A stretch of DNA of 64,000 bases from Acholeplasma laidlawii (GCF_015709225.1 NZ_JADNRS010000050.1:19605-83604), one strand, 5' to 3'. Positions 26,822 to 36,250 are shown, counted from the stretch's first letter. Translations and numbers: made by a program. Notes: generated by a model from the letters alone, not told the origin.

Positions 26822-28534
26822 ATGATGAAAAATATAGCCATTATGGATATGGCGCTTGCCAATACAATTGCAGCTGGTGAAGTCGTTGAACGTCCTGCAT
26901 CAGTAATCAAAGAATTAGTAGAAAATGCAATTGATGCAGAAGCCAAAAACATAAGTATAGAAGTTCATAATATGGGACTGGAATCCATCAGCGTAACAGA
27001 TGATGGAAGTGGTATGACGAAAGAAAATCTTCATAAAGCTTTTCTTAGACATGCTACGTCAAAGATATTTAAAATATCAGATTTAAATGATATCAGATCC
27101 CTTGGTTTTAGAGGTGAGGCACTCCCCTCTATTTTATCTGTATCCAAAATTGAGATTATGTCTAGAACAGACGCTGGCGATGGGTACTTTTTAAAGTTAG
27201 AAGATTCTAAGGTTGTTGATGAAGGTATCGCAGTTTTAAATAAGGGAACTAAAATAATTGTTAAAGAACTCTTTTATAATACACCTGCACGCTTTAAGTA
27301 TATGAAATCTGAATATTCAGAAAAAAATGCTATCTCAGAAATATTTGACAAACTAGCACTTTCACATCCAACGATTAGTTTTAAACTTTATATGGATAAT
27401 AAATTAGTAAAATCTACATTAGGCAATAACCAAATGAATCAACTCATAGAAGCAATCTATGGTAAAAAGACTACTGAAGGAATTAAAGTATTATCTACAT
27501 ATCTAGGTAAGATTAAAGTGGATGCTTATTTAGTAGATCCTAAATTTGTTCGTTCTAAACGAAGTGATATCAACATCTTTATTAATCAAAGATATATTAA
27601 AAACTATGTTATTAGTCAAAGTATCATTGATGGATACCAAACATTTTTAATGACAAACAAATATCCATTATGCTTACTATATATTACATTAGACCCAAGT
27701 TTAGTGGATGTAAATGTCCATCCTCAAAAGATGGAAGCTAAACTTGCTAACGAGCGTATGTTTGCATATCAACTAGCACCAGAGATAAGAAAAACCTTAG
27801 AATCCGGAAATATGCCAATTAGACAATCAATTACTGAAGTTAGAAAAGATTTATTTAAACCAACTATTATTGATATCTTTGATTTTGTTAAACAGGAAGA
27901 CTCACCAGAACAGTTGTTTGAATTTAATGAGGCACCAGCAGTCGAACCGCTTATTGTAGAAACTGAAAAATTGCCACATTTAGAGTACATCGGAACACTT
28001 TCAGGTACTTATTTACTGTATCAAAATGATCAAGGCCTTTTCTTAATGGATCAACATGCTGCTGCAGAACGTATCCGTTATGAATATTATGAAGATAAAG
28101 TCGGTGCCTTAAAAAGTGATTACTATGAACTCTTAGTCGCGAAAGATTTACACATTACTGAACAAGATGCGTTAATTTTACATACACATCGCCATTTATT
28201 AAAACACATTGGATTTGAGTTTGATAATGCTAGTGTTGTAAAACACCCAACATGGTTACGTGAAAATGAACTGGATAAAGCAGTTCATGCTTTAGTGGAT
28301 CAACTTCAAGATAATGGTAAAATTGATCTTAAGATATTAAGAAATCAACTTGCTAAAGATATTGCATGTAAAGGTGCGATTAAAGCAAATCAACAACTAT
28401 CCCTGCAAGAAATTAATAAATTAGAAAATGATTTAAGACAGTGTAAAAATCCGTATACCTGCCCACATGGACGTCCTGTATTAATTAAACTTTCTAATCA
28501 AGATATTGAGAAAATGTTTAAACGTATTGTATGA
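26822..28534 (+). CDS. mutL: DNA mismatch repair protein MutL
   Basis: 570 residues. GHKL ATPase motifs: 'ELVENAIDAEAKNI', 'DDGSGMT', 'RHATSKI', 'GFRGEALPSI'. The C-terminal domain has the latent endonuclease motif 'DQHAAAERIRYEYYE' together with 'ACKGAIKANQ' and 'CPHGRPV', so it should nick DNA itself without MutH. Two ATGs (26822, 26825) follow the SD AAGGA; spacing slightly favours the second. It overlaps miaA by 4 bases. Confidence 0.97.
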   Translation: MMKNIAIMDMALANTIAAGEVVERPASVIKELVENAIDAEAKNISIEVHNMGLESISVTDDGSGMTKENLHKAFLRHATSKIFKISDLNDIRSLGFRGEALPSILSVSKIEIMSRTDAGDGYFLKLEDSKVVDEGIAVLNKGTKIIVKELFYNTPARFKYMKSEYSEKNAISEIFDKLALSHPTISFKLYMDNKLVKSTLGNNQMNQLIEAIYGKKTTEGIKVLSTYLGKIKVDAYLVDPKFVRSKRSDINIFINQRYIKNYVISQSIIDGYQTFLMTNKYPLCLLYITLDPSLVDVNVHPQKMEAKLANERMFAYQLAPEIRKTLESGNMPIRQSITEVRKDLFKPTIIDIFDFVKQEDSPEQLFEFNEAPAVEPLIVETEKLPHLEYIGTLSGTYLLYQNDQGLFLMDQHAAAERIRYEYYEDKVGALKSDYYELLVAKDLHITEQDALILHTHRHLLKHIGFEFDNASVVKHPTWLRENELDKAVHALVDQLQDNGKIDLKILRNQLAKDIACKGAIKANQQLSLQEINKLENDLRQCKNPYTCPHGRPVLIKLSNQDIEKMFKRIV

Positions 28535-29373
28535 AAAAAGTCATTTGTATTGTGGGACCTACAGGTAGTGGGAAGACTGCACTCTCTGTAAAACTTGCCA
28601 AATCATTAGGTGCTGAAATTATTAATGGTGATAGTGTAAGTATTTATAAAAAACTAGACATTGGCTCAGCTAAGATAACACCTGATGAAATGGATGGTGT
28701 AAAACATCATTTAATCAGTCATGTTGCCTTAGATGAACCCTATACAGTTTATAATTTTCAACAAGATGTTCGTAGGCTAATTGATCGTATAGATAGACCA
28801 TTTATCGTAGGTGGTAGTGGCTTATATGTTAAGTCCTCGCTATATAACTATGAATTCGAACAACAAGATAACATTGAATTTCCAAACATTAATGAAATGA
28901 TTGAAGTTATTAGAAAAACAGATCCTGATGTTGAAATAGATCTAAATAATCCTAGACGTATTGAATCTGCATATAGAACGATTATCCATGGCCAAAAGCG
29001 AAGCGATAAAATAAGAAAGAATGAACCACTCTATGACATCTATTTAATTTATTTAGATTTGGATAGAAATATCTTAAAAAAGAGACTGGAAACCAGATTA
29101 GATCTAATGATTGAAAAGGGATTTATTGAAGAGACTAAATCTTTAATCAACTATGATTTAAATATCATAGGCTACCGTGAAATTAAAGAGTATCTAAATG
29201 GCATGACCGATTTAGATACTGCTAAAGAAAAGATTATTACTGCAACAATGAGATTTGCTAAAAGACAAAAAACATGGTTTATCAATCAAATGAAGCCTAA
29301 AGTATATAATGCTTTAAGTCCTGATTTGCTAGATGAGTGTTTAAAAGACATCAAAGAATTTTTTGGAGTATAA
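28531..29373 (+). CDS. miaA: tRNA dimethylallyltransferase
   Basis: 280 residues. P-loop 'GPTGSGKTALSVKLA', substrate motif 'NGDSVSIYKKLDIGSAK' and 'FIVGGSGLYVKS' identify MiaA, which prenylates A37 of tRNAs reading UNN codons. It is slightly shorter than the typical 300-315 residues. ATGA overlap with mutL, the common mutS-mutL-miaA order. Confidence 0.95.
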   Translation: MKKVICIVGPTGSGKTALSVKLAKSLGAEIINGDSVSIYKKLDIGSAKITPDEMDGVKHHLISHVALDEPYTVYNFQQDVRRLIDRIDRPFIVGGSGLYVKSSLYNYEFEQQDNIEFPNINEMIEVIRKTDPDVEIDLNNPRRIESAYRTIIHGQKRSDKIRKNEPLYDIYLIYLDLDRNILKKRLETRLDLMIEKGFIEETKSLINYDLNIIGYREIKEYLNGMTDLDTAKEKIITATMRFAKRQKTWFINQMKPKVYNALSPDLLDECLKDIKEFFGV

Positions 29374-29377
29374 AGTT

Positions 29378-29869
29378 ATGAATATATATTTAATAGGTAT
29401 GCCAGGAAGTGGTAAAACCACATTAGGTAAAAAGTTAGCAGTAGAACTTAATAAGACATTTATCGATTTGGATCAATATATTGAGGAAAAATATTTACTT
29501 TACATTGATGAAATATTTGGAATGTATGGTGAAGAAAAATTCAGAGAAATTGAAACTGAAAGTCTAAAAGATTTTATTGGTAAAGACTATGTCATTTCAA
29601 CCGGTGGTGGTATAGTTATGAAGAAGGCAAATAAAGCCTTGATGGATGGTCTTAAAATTTATATTAATACACCGATTGAAACGATAGAAAAAAGATTAAA
29701 ATCTAGTTATGATAGACCTTTATTAAAATCTATGACCTTAGAAGAAATTTATGATATTAGATTTTTGAAATATCAAGGGTTTGCTGATAAAATAGTATCA
29801 AACAGTGATGATATAACAAAAGCTGTTTCAGATTTAGTTAAAATCGTCACGGATTGGAAAAATAAATGA
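29378..29869 (+). CDS. aroK: shikimate kinase
   Basis: 163 residues. P-loop 'GMPGSGKTTLGKKLA', 'FIDLDQYIEEK' (shikimate-binding Asp), 'FREIETESL' and 'VISTGGGIV' match AroK/AroL, which phosphorylates shikimate. The ATG at 29378 is chosen because TGGAG (29364-29368) is spaced 9 bases upstream; an in-frame TTG at 29363 overlaps that SD. Immediately followed by aroQ, so two shikimate-pathway steps are paired. Confidence 0.9.
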   Translation: MNIYLIGMPGSGKTTLGKKLAVELNKTFIDLDQYIEEKYLLYIDEIFGMYGEEKFREIETESLKDFIGKDYVISTGGGIVMKKANKALMDGLKIYINTPIETIEKRLKSSYDRPLLKSMTLEEIYDIRFLKYQGFADKIVSNSDDITKAVSDLVKIVTDWKNK

Positions 29870-30294
29870 AGATAGTTGTTGTTCATGGACCTAATTTAAA
29901 TATGTTAGGAAAAAGAGATGCAAATCATTATGGTTTAATGACACTTGATGACATCAATCACCTTATTCAAAATACATTTCCTAAAGTAGACTTTGAATTT
30001 TTTCAAAGTAATCATGAAGGTGCAATCATTGATTTTCTTCAACAAACAACATGTGATGCTATTGTAATTAATGCAGGTGCATATACACATACCTCGATTG
30101 CTATTAGAGATTGTTTAGAAATAATTAAGGTAATTAAAGTAGAGGTTCATTTATCAAACATTTATGAACGAGAAGCATTTAGAAGGACAAATTATATAAA
30201 AGATGTGGTAAATCAAACATTTTTTGGTAAAAAAGAGCAGTCTTATATCGATGCAGTTACTTATATACTTGAAAAAAACAGTAATTTCGAGTAA
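29866..30294 (+). CDS. aroQ: type II 3-dehydroquinate dehydratase
   Basis: 142 residues. The family motif 'VHGPNLNMLGKRDANHYG' carries the active-site Arg and Tyr; 'QSNHEGAIIDFL', 'INAGAYTHTSIAIRD' and 'VEVHLSNIYEREAFRR' carry the remaining pocket. It dehydrates 3-dehydroquinate. The usual FRHxS and GxGxxGY segments are FRRTN and FFGKKEQSY here, small departures. ATGA overlap with aroK. Confidence 0.9.
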   Translation: MKIVVVHGPNLNMLGKRDANHYGLMTLDDINHLIQNTFPKVDFEFFQSNHEGAIIDFLQQTTCDAIVINAGAYTHTSIAIRDCLEIIKVIKVEVHLSNIYEREAFRRTNYIKDVVNQTFFGKKEQSYIDAVTYILEKNSNFE

Positions 30295-30327
30295 ACTATA
30301 TAAGGTTTTACAAAGGAGAATATAAAA

Positions 30328-30885
30328 ATGGTATCTACAAGTGATTTTAAAACAGGCTTAACAATCGAAGTTGACGGCCAAATCTATGTAATATTAGACT
30401 TCCTACATTCTAAAACAGCTAGAAGTGGTGCGCTAATTAATACAAGATTACGTAATCTACGTACAAAAAACATTCAAGAAATAACTTTCAAATCTGGTGA
30501 TAAAGTTGAACGTGCTATTATCGACCGCATTAAGATGCAATACTTATATGCATCAGGTGACATACACGTATTCATGAATATGGAAACTTATGAACAAATC
30601 GAAGTTGATAAATCTCAAATCGAATACGAACTTAATTTCTTATATGAAAGTTTAGAAGTTGAAATCAATTTTTACGGCACAGAAATTATTGGTGTAAACT
30701 TACCTGAAAAATTAGTATTAGAAGTCAAAGAAACAGTACCTGGTGTTAAAGGTGATACAAAAACTAACGCAATGAAAGATGCTTATTTAGCGTCTGGATA
30801 CTTAGTTAAAGTGCCAATGTTCATTGAAACTGGTGAAAAGATCATCGTGAATACAACTGAAGGTACTTACGTTTCAAGAGCGTAA
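30328..30885 (+). CDS. efp: elongation factor P with Arg at the tip of domain I
   Basis: 185 residues, normal length, three-domain EF-P. It rescues ribosomes stalled on polyproline. The loop that normally reads KPGKG has '[18 protein letters not shown]', so residue 32, normally the modified Lys, is Arg (codon 30421-30423). Domain III ends in '[17 protein letters not shown]' as expected. SD AAGGAG precedes the ATG. An Arg tip is known from rhamnosylated EF-P of some proteobacteria; whether this one is modified cannot be told here. Confidence 0.95.
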   Translation: MVSTSDFKTGLTIEVDGQIYVILDFLHSKTARSGALINTRLRNLRTKNIQEITFKSGDKVERAIIDRIKMQYLYASGDIHVFMNMETYEQIEVDKSQIEYELNFLYESLEVEINFYGTEIIGVNLPEKLVLEVKETVPGVKGDTKTNAMKDAYLASGYLVKVPMFIETGEKIIVNTTEGTYVSRA

Positions 30886-30904
30886 TTTATATTTATGAAG
30901 ATAG

Positions 30905-30927
30905 AAAGACCGTTAGTGTCTTTTTAT
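30905..30927 (+). terminator. efp terminator
   Basis: AAAGAC (30905-30910), 7-base loop, GTCTTT (30918-30923) and a T tail. Short stem. Confidence 0.6.
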
Positions 30928-30970
30928 TTTGAAACAAGTAGATTTTAGGGTTAAAATTATAAGCTAAACA

Positions 30971-30979
30971 TGCTATAAT
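30971..30979 (+). promoter_or_regulatory. extended -10 promoter of the RluB-like gene
   Basis: TGC-TATAAT at 30971-30979, followed by the SD AAAGGTGA at about 30983-30990 before the ATG at 30995. Confidence 0.55.
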
Positions 30980-30994
30980 ATTAAAGGTGAAAAT

Positions 30995-31711
30995 ATGGAA
31001 AGATTATCAAAAGTCATTGCTCAGGCTGGGTTTGCATCCAGACGTAAAGCAGAAAATTTAATTACAGAAGGTAAGGTTAAGGTTAATGATGAAATCATTA
31101 ATGTTTTAGGTTATAAAGTTAGTCCTAAAGATATCATTACTGTTGAAGGCAAACCCTTAGTCAAAGAACCTTTAGTATACTATTTACTAAATAAGCCTAC
31201 TGGTTATCTTTCTACAACCGCTGATATACATAAGCGTCGTAACATTTTAGACCTTATTTTAAAAGAAGATCAAAATGTTCGTTTATTTCCAATCCATAAA
31301 CTTGAGTATGATACATCTGGTTTATTACTTGTAACAAACGATGGTGAGTTAACAAAGAAATTAACAAACCAAAGCGAAAGTATTCAAAAAGAATATGTTA
31401 TACGTACTAAAGGTATCATGATTAAAGAGCGAATCCGTGAAATCAAACGCGGTGTTAAGGTTGAAAACAAAATTATCAAACCAGTTGATATAGCAATTGT
31501 TGAACTTGATAAAGCACATCAATCAACATTAGTTAAAATGATAATAACCAATGAATCAGCGAAAGAATTAAAAACCATGTTCAAGCAACTTGGACATGAG
31601 GTTAAAAACATGACACGTATTAGATTTGACAGTCTAACACTTGAAGGTGTTAACCGAGGAAGTTATAGAAAATTGAAAGCTCATGAAGTAAAATACTTAT
31701 ATCGTAGTTAA
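30995..31711 (+). CDS. RluB/RsuA-type pseudouridine synthase homologue, probably inactive
   Basis: 238 residues. The N-terminal S4 RNA-binding domain ('MERLSKVIAQAGFASRRKAE') and the fold motif 'YYLLNKPTGYLST' are normal. The catalytic motif, GRLDxxTSGLLLLTNDG in the family, reads 'HKLEYDTSGLLLVTNDG', so the catalytic Asp is Glu104 and the preceding Arg is Lys. The basic motif GxNRQVRRM is also lost ('NESAKELKTMF'). I infer loss of, or a change in, catalysis with RNA binding kept. It stands alone with its own extended -10. Confidence 0.85.
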   Translation: MERLSKVIAQAGFASRRKAENLITEGKVKVNDEIINVLGYKVSPKDIITVEGKPLVKEPLVYYLLNKPTGYLSTTADIHKRRNILDLILKEDQNVRLFPIHKLEYDTSGLLLVTNDGELTKKLTNQSESIQKEYVIRTKGIMIKERIREIKRGVKVENKIIKPVDIAIVELDKAHQSTLVKMIITNESAKELKTMFKQLGHEVKNMTRIRFDSLTLEGVNRGSYRKLKAHEVKYLYRS

Positions 31712-31734
31712 CTTATGATATTAAATCTACTTTG

Positions 31735-31760
31735 TGGTATAATAAAATGTAGTGTGGAGG
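31735..31760 (+). promoter_or_regulatory. extended -10 promoter and SD of cmk
   Basis: TGG-TATAAT (31735-31743) and GGAGG (31756-31760), 6 bases before the ATG at 31767. Confidence 0.6.
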
Positions 31761-31766
31761 AATTTT

Positions 31767-32435
31767 ATGGCAGGATTTAAAGTGGCCATTGATGGTCCCG
31801 CAGGTAGCGGTAAATCATCAATTAGCAAAAATATAGCGCACAAACTAGGTATGACCCATATAGATACGGGTGCCATGTACCGAGCAGTCACCCTTTTAGC
31901 CATCGAAAATCAAATTGATATGAATGACGAGTCTCAATACCATTTTCTAGAGGACGTTCATATAACCTATAAAGATGATCACATCTATATAGGTGACCGT
32001 ATTGTTGAAAAAGAAATTCGTTCTAAAGCGGTCACCGACCATGTGTCACTTGTCTCAAGTTTTCCTTATGTGAGGAAAAAGTTAGTTGAAATACAACAAA
32101 AACTTGGCGAAACTAACAATATCATTATGGATGGCAGAGATATTGGTACAGTTGTCTTACCAGATGCAGACTTAAAAATATTTTTAGTTGCTGATGTAAG
32201 AGAACGTGCTAAGAGGAGACAACAAGATAAACAAAATCAAGGCTATGAAGTAGATATCGAAAAGTTAATTGATGAAATAACTAGAAGAGATCAACTAGAC
32301 TCACAAAGAAAAATATCACCACTTAAAAAAGCAGAGGATGCAATCGTGGTAGACTCGACACATATGACATTGCAACAAACAGTTAAAAAAATAATAGAGC
32401 TGATACAGTCAGCAAAAGGAGTAATCAATGAATGA
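31767..32435 (+). CDS. cmk: cytidylate kinase
   Basis: 222 residues. P-loop 'IDGPAGSGKSSISKNIA', 'HIDTGAMYRAVT', 'IIMDGRDIGTVVLPDADLKI' and the LID segment 'RERAKRRQQD' identify CMP/dCMP kinase. The ATG at 31767 follows GGAGG; the in-frame extension to 31752 would include the SD. Heads the conserved cmk-rpsA-der-gpsA-hup series also seen in Bacillus. Confidence 0.96.
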   Translation: MAGFKVAIDGPAGSGKSSISKNIAHKLGMTHIDTGAMYRAVTLLAIENQIDMNDESQYHFLEDVHITYKDDHIYIGDRIVEKEIRSKAVTDHVSLVSSFPYVRKKLVEIQQKLGETNNIIMDGRDIGTVVLPDADLKIFLVADVRERAKRRQQDKQNQGYEVDIEKLIDEITRRDQLDSQRKISPLKKAEDAIVVDSTHMTLQQTVKKIIELIQSAKGVINE

Positions 32436-33840
32436 TTTTATAATCCCTAAAAAAGGACAAATTATCGAAGGTGAAGTTTTTCAAGTAAAGAAAAATTATG
32501 TACTTTTAGACATTAACGCAGCAACAGAGGGGACTATCTATGCTGAGTACTTTGACAGACCTGCACCTGAAGATCTGAGAAAAGTTATCAAAAAAGGCGA
32601 TAAAGTACGCGCTAAGGTAGAAAAAATAAGTGAAGATGATCGTTCATCTTTAATCATGTTATCTAGATTACCACTTTTACATGAAAAAAATATGGAAAAA
32701 ATTCAAAAAGCTTTTGATGAAAAGTTAGAAATTGAAACTGTTGTCAAAGCAGCTAATGATAAAGGTTTAGTATTAAATTTTGAAGGTATTGAATTATTCT
32801 TACCATACTCATTATTAGATTTCGAATTAAAAGATCAAAAAGATAAGCTTATTGGACAATCATTAGTTGTATTAATTGAAGAGTTTAAATCAGATCGTAA
32901 ACGTCCTAAATTAATTGCAACTAGAAAACCTATTTTTGAAGCACATCGTCAAGAAGAACAACAAAAACGTCAAGAAGCACGTAAAGAGGAATTAGAAACA
33001 ATTACAACTGGTGCTGTATTAGAAGGTGTTGTTGAATCCTTTGAAACGCACGCTGCATTTGTGCGTTTTGAACATGTATCAGGTATGTTACGTATTTCCC
33101 AAGTATCACATCATAGAATTGATAAAATTGAAGATGTGTTAGAAATCGGACAAAAAGTTGAAGTTAAAGTGATTAAAAAAGAAGGTAACCGTCTAGATTT
33201 ATCTATGAAGGCTTTACAACCTACACCATATGAAGCATACTTAAAGGCTCACAAAGTTGGAGAAACAGTAAAAGGTAAAGTGGTATCTAAATTACCATTT
33301 GGTATTTTAGTGGAACTTGATCGTGATGTGAAAGGTTTACTTCATAAGAGTGAATATTCATGGAATCCTCAATCTAATTTTGATGCATACATCAAAATTG
33401 ATGATGAAATCGAAGCAGTGATTTTATCTAAAGATGCTAAGAAAGAAAGAATTTCACTTTCTAAGAAAGTATTAGAAGACAATCCATGGGCTAAACTTAA
33501 CTTAAGAGTTGGTCAAGATATTGAAGTACGTATCGAAGAAGTTACAAAAGAAGAAGTTAAAGTATCTTTTGAATCCGTTGATGGCATCATTGCAAAAAAT
33601 GAAGCACATAACGATCCAAAAGTGAATATTGATGAGTATTACCAAGTTGGTGATACTGTTAAAGCTAAAGTGATTGAATTTAATAAACAAAACTGGGTAT
33701 TGAAATTATCTGTTAAACGTTTATTGAACTTACAAGAACGCCAAGAATTTGAAAAATATATGGGTGACGCTGATGAAGCAGAAAGCCTAACACTAGGTGA
33801 CATATATTCAAATTTAGGCAAAGATAAAAAGAAGAAATAA
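32428..33840 (+). CDS. rpsA: S1 RNA-binding domain protein (ribosomal protein S1 homologue)
   Basis: 470 residues with about five S1 (OB-fold) repeats: roughly 5-77, 85-165 (divergent), 190-262 ('ITTGAVLEGVVESFETHAAF'), 275-350 ('GETVKGKVVSKLPFGILVEL') and 362-440 (divergent). Charged helical linkers lie between them. It overlaps cmk by 8 bases, the cmk-ypfD arrangement of Firmicutes. Low-GC Gram-positive S1 proteins are shorter than the E. coli protein and may not be essential ribosomal components. Confidence 0.9.
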   Translation: MNDFIIPKKGQIIEGEVFQVKKNYVLLDINAATEGTIYAEYFDRPAPEDLRKVIKKGDKVRAKVEKISEDDRSSLIMLSRLPLLHEKNMEKIQKAFDEKLEIETVVKAANDKGLVLNFEGIELFLPYSLLDFELKDQKDKLIGQSLVVLIEEFKSDRKRPKLIATRKPIFEAHRQEEQQKRQEARKEELETITTGAVLEGVVESFETHAAFVRFEHVSGMLRISQVSHHRIDKIEDVLEIGQKVEVKVIKKEGNRLDLSMKALQPTPYEAYLKAHKVGETVKGKVVSKLPFGILVELDRDVKGLLHKSEYSWNPQSNFDAYIKIDDEIEAVILSKDAKKERISLSKKVLEDNPWAKLNLRVGQDIEVRIEEVTKEEVKVSFESVDGIIAKNEAHNDPKVNIDEYYQVGDTVKAKVIEFNKQNWVLKLSVKRLLNLQERQEFEKYMGDADEAESLTLGDIYSNLGKDKKKK

Positions 33841-33868
33841 AAAAATATAATATAAAGAAGGTTTTAGG

Positions 33869-35185
33869 ATGCCATTTACTGTAGCAATCGTCGGTCGTCC
33901 AAACGTCGGCAAATCATCACTGTTTAATCGTATAATTGGTGAAAGGTTTTCGATCACGGACGATGTAGCGGGTGTCACAAGAGACCGTATCTATGCTCAA
34001 GCAGAGTGGTTAACTAAACGATTTAGTCTAATAGACACTGGGGGCATCGATATAGGTGATGCCCCTTTTTTAACTCAAATTAAACACCAAGCAGAAATAG
34101 CAATGGATGAAGCAAACGTCATTATTTTTGTTGTTGATGGCTTAAGTGGTTTAACAGATAGTGATTACTATATTGCAAAACTACTTTACAAGACAGATAA
34201 ACCTGTCATTGTTGCTGTTAATAAAATAGATGATATTGTACACGCCCATAATGCTTTTGAGTTTTATGCACTTGGATTTGGTGATCCAATTGCAGTATCC
34301 AGTCACCATGGTATTGGTGTCGGTGATTTATTAGATAAAACATTAAGTTACATGGTTGAGGAAGAAAAAGTGCATGAAAAAGGAATTATTTCTTTTTCAG
34401 TTCTAGGTCGCCCAAATGTTGGTAAGAGTTCATTAGTTAACGCCATTATTGGTGAAGACCGTGTTATTGTCTCAGATATTTCTGGTACAACCACAGATGC
34501 AATTGATACAACATTTACAAAGGATAAACAAAAATATACGATTATTGATACTGCTGGTATTAAAAAACGTGGTAAGGTATACGAAAACTTAGATAAGTAT
34601 TCTGTATTACGTGCCATGACTGCACTTGAACGTAGTGATATTGCACTACTTGTACTCGATGCAACAGCAGGTATTCAAGAACAAGACGGACACGTTGCTG
34701 GCTATATTATGCAGTATATGCGTGGATGTATTATTGTCGTTAACAAATGGGATTTAATTGAAAAAGATAGTAAGACAATGAAGAAGTTTGAAACTGAAAT
34801 CCGTGAAACGTTTAAGTTTTTACCTTATGCTCCGATTGTCTTTGTTTCTGCTAAAGAAAACCAAAGAGTTCACACAATATTCCCTGTATTAAGAGAAGTA
34901 TATGAAAACTTCACAAAACAATTACCTACCAAACTTGTCAACGATACTTTATATGATGCTGTAGCAATGAATCCACCTGCTATATTCAATCATGGTAAAG
35001 CAAACTTCTCATATGCAACACAGGTAGATACAAAACCACCTACGATTGCCATTTTCGTTAACGATCCAGTTTTTATTCATTTTAGTTATGAACGATATCT
35101 ACAAAATCAGTTTAGAGATAATTTTGAATTAACGGGTACACCGTTAAAATTCGTCTTTAGAAAGAAGGATAACTATGAAGATTAG
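33869..35185 (+). CDS. der: ribosome-associated GTPase Der (EngA)
   Basis: 438 residues with two tandem G domains: 'GRPNVGKSSLFNRIIG' with 'DTGGI' and 'NKIDD', then 'GRPNVGKSSLVNAIIG' with 'DTAGI' and 'NKWDL'. A C-terminal KH-like domain ends in 'FELTGTPLKFVFRKK'. It acts in 50S subunit maturation. SD GAAGG upstream. It overlaps gpsA by 11 bases. Confidence 0.98.
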   Translation: MPFTVAIVGRPNVGKSSLFNRIIGERFSITDDVAGVTRDRIYAQAEWLTKRFSLIDTGGIDIGDAPFLTQIKHQAEIAMDEANVIIFVVDGLSGLTDSDYYIAKLLYKTDKPVIVAVNKIDDIVHAHNAFEFYALGFGDPIAVSSHHGIGVGDLLDKTLSYMVEEEKVHEKGIISFSVLGRPNVGKSSLVNAIIGEDRVIVSDISGTTTDAIDTTFTKDKQKYTIIDTAGIKKRGKVYENLDKYSVLRAMTALERSDIALLVLDATAGIQEQDGHVAGYIMQYMRGCIIVVNKWDLIEKDSKTMKKFETEIRETFKFLPYAPIVFVSAKENQRVHTIFPVLREVYENFTKQLPTKLVNDTLYDAVAMNPPAIFNHGKANFSYATQVDTKPPTIAIFVNDPVFIHFSYERYLQNQFRDNFELTGTPLKFVFRKKDNYED

Positions 35186-36170
35186 TGTAATTGGTGGCGG
35201 TTCTTGGGGAACTACACTTGCTCAAGTACTAACTGATAATGGACATGAAGCATTGATTTATGATGTCAATCCGGAAGCAGTTAAAAAGATTAACAATAAT
35301 ATCCATCCATTTTTTGATAATAAGATTACCGGCATTCGTGCCACATTAGATTTGAAAGAGTCTATTGATTATGCTGATTACATTTTACTTGCAGTTCCTA
35401 CTAAGTTTATTCGTGACTCCTTAAGAGAAATTAATAAACTAGCAACTAGAAAACTGTATTTTATTAATGTGTCTAAAGGAATTGAACCTGTAACACTTAA
35501 ACGTGTTTCAGAAATTGTTACTGATGAAATTAATCCGGATTTACTGGGTGCTTACGCAGTATTGACAGGTCCATCACATGCTGAAGAAGTTATTGAACGA
35601 AAACTTACAGTATTAACTGCTGCAAGTGATGTGGAATGGTTTAGAAAAAGTGTTCAACAACTATTTTCTAATAAAAGCTACTTACGTGTTTACACATCAG
35701 ATGATCTTATTGGTTGTGAAGTTGGTGGTGCAATCAAAAATGCTATTGCTATCGTATCTGGTATGATGACGGGTTATGGTTTAGGAGAAAATGCACGTGC
35801 CGCATTAATTACACGTGGAATCCTAGAAATTGTACGTGTTGTTGTTCACTATGGTGGTAAAAAAGAAACTGCTTTTGGTCTAACAGGTATTGGAGATTTG
35901 ATTGTAACAGCTTCAAGTTATAATTCTAGAAACTTTAATGCAGGTTTAAAGATAGGTCAAGGTACACCAGTTGAACAAGTTTTGAGTGAATCTAAGATGG
36001 TTGTAGAAGGTGTTCGCGCAATCCAAGCAGCAAAAGATTTATGTCTTCAAACAGGTATTGAGTTACCAATCATTGAAATCACTTATGAAGTTATTTTTAA
36101 CCACATGAGTGTCAAAGAAGCGATTCAAAATCTATTAACCAGAGAGTTAAAAGAAGAAGTTATTGCTTAA
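35175..36170 (+). CDS. gpsA: NAD(P)H-dependent glycerol-3-phosphate dehydrogenase
   Basis: 331 residues. The nucleotide-binding motif 'VIGGGSWGTTLAQVL', 'VSKGIEP', 'VLTGPSHAEEV' and the catalytic-Lys region 'GCEVGGAIKNAIAI' identify GpsA. It supplies sn-glycerol-3-phosphate for phospholipids, as does pgsA's pathway elsewhere in the window. Coupled to der by overlap. Confidence 0.97.
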   Translation: MKISVIGGGSWGTTLAQVLTDNGHEALIYDVNPEAVKKINNNIHPFFDNKITGIRATLDLKESIDYADYILLAVPTKFIRDSLREINKLATRKLYFINVSKGIEPVTLKRVSEIVTDEINPDLLGAYAVLTGPSHAEEVIERKLTVLTAASDVEWFRKSVQQLFSNKSYLRVYTSDDLIGCEVGGAIKNAIAIVSGMMTGYGLGENARAALITRGILEIVRVVVHYGGKKETAFGLTGIGDLIVTASSYNSRNFNAGLKIGQGTPVEQVLSESKMVVEGVRAIQAAKDLCLQTGIELPIIEITYEVIFNHMSVKEAIQNLLTRELKEEVIA

Positions 36171-36193
36171 ATTTAAAGACTAATTTAAATATA

Positions 36194-36250
36194 ATACTCC
36201 GTAAAATATTGACCCACTAGATGGATGCAATTCGTTTTACGGGGTATTTT
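36194..36250 (+). terminator. gpsA terminator
   Basis: ATACTCCGTAAAA (36194-36206) pairs with TTTTACGGGGTAT (36235-36247), 13 bp with one G-T pair, then a T run. The loop is about 28 bases. Confidence 0.8.
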
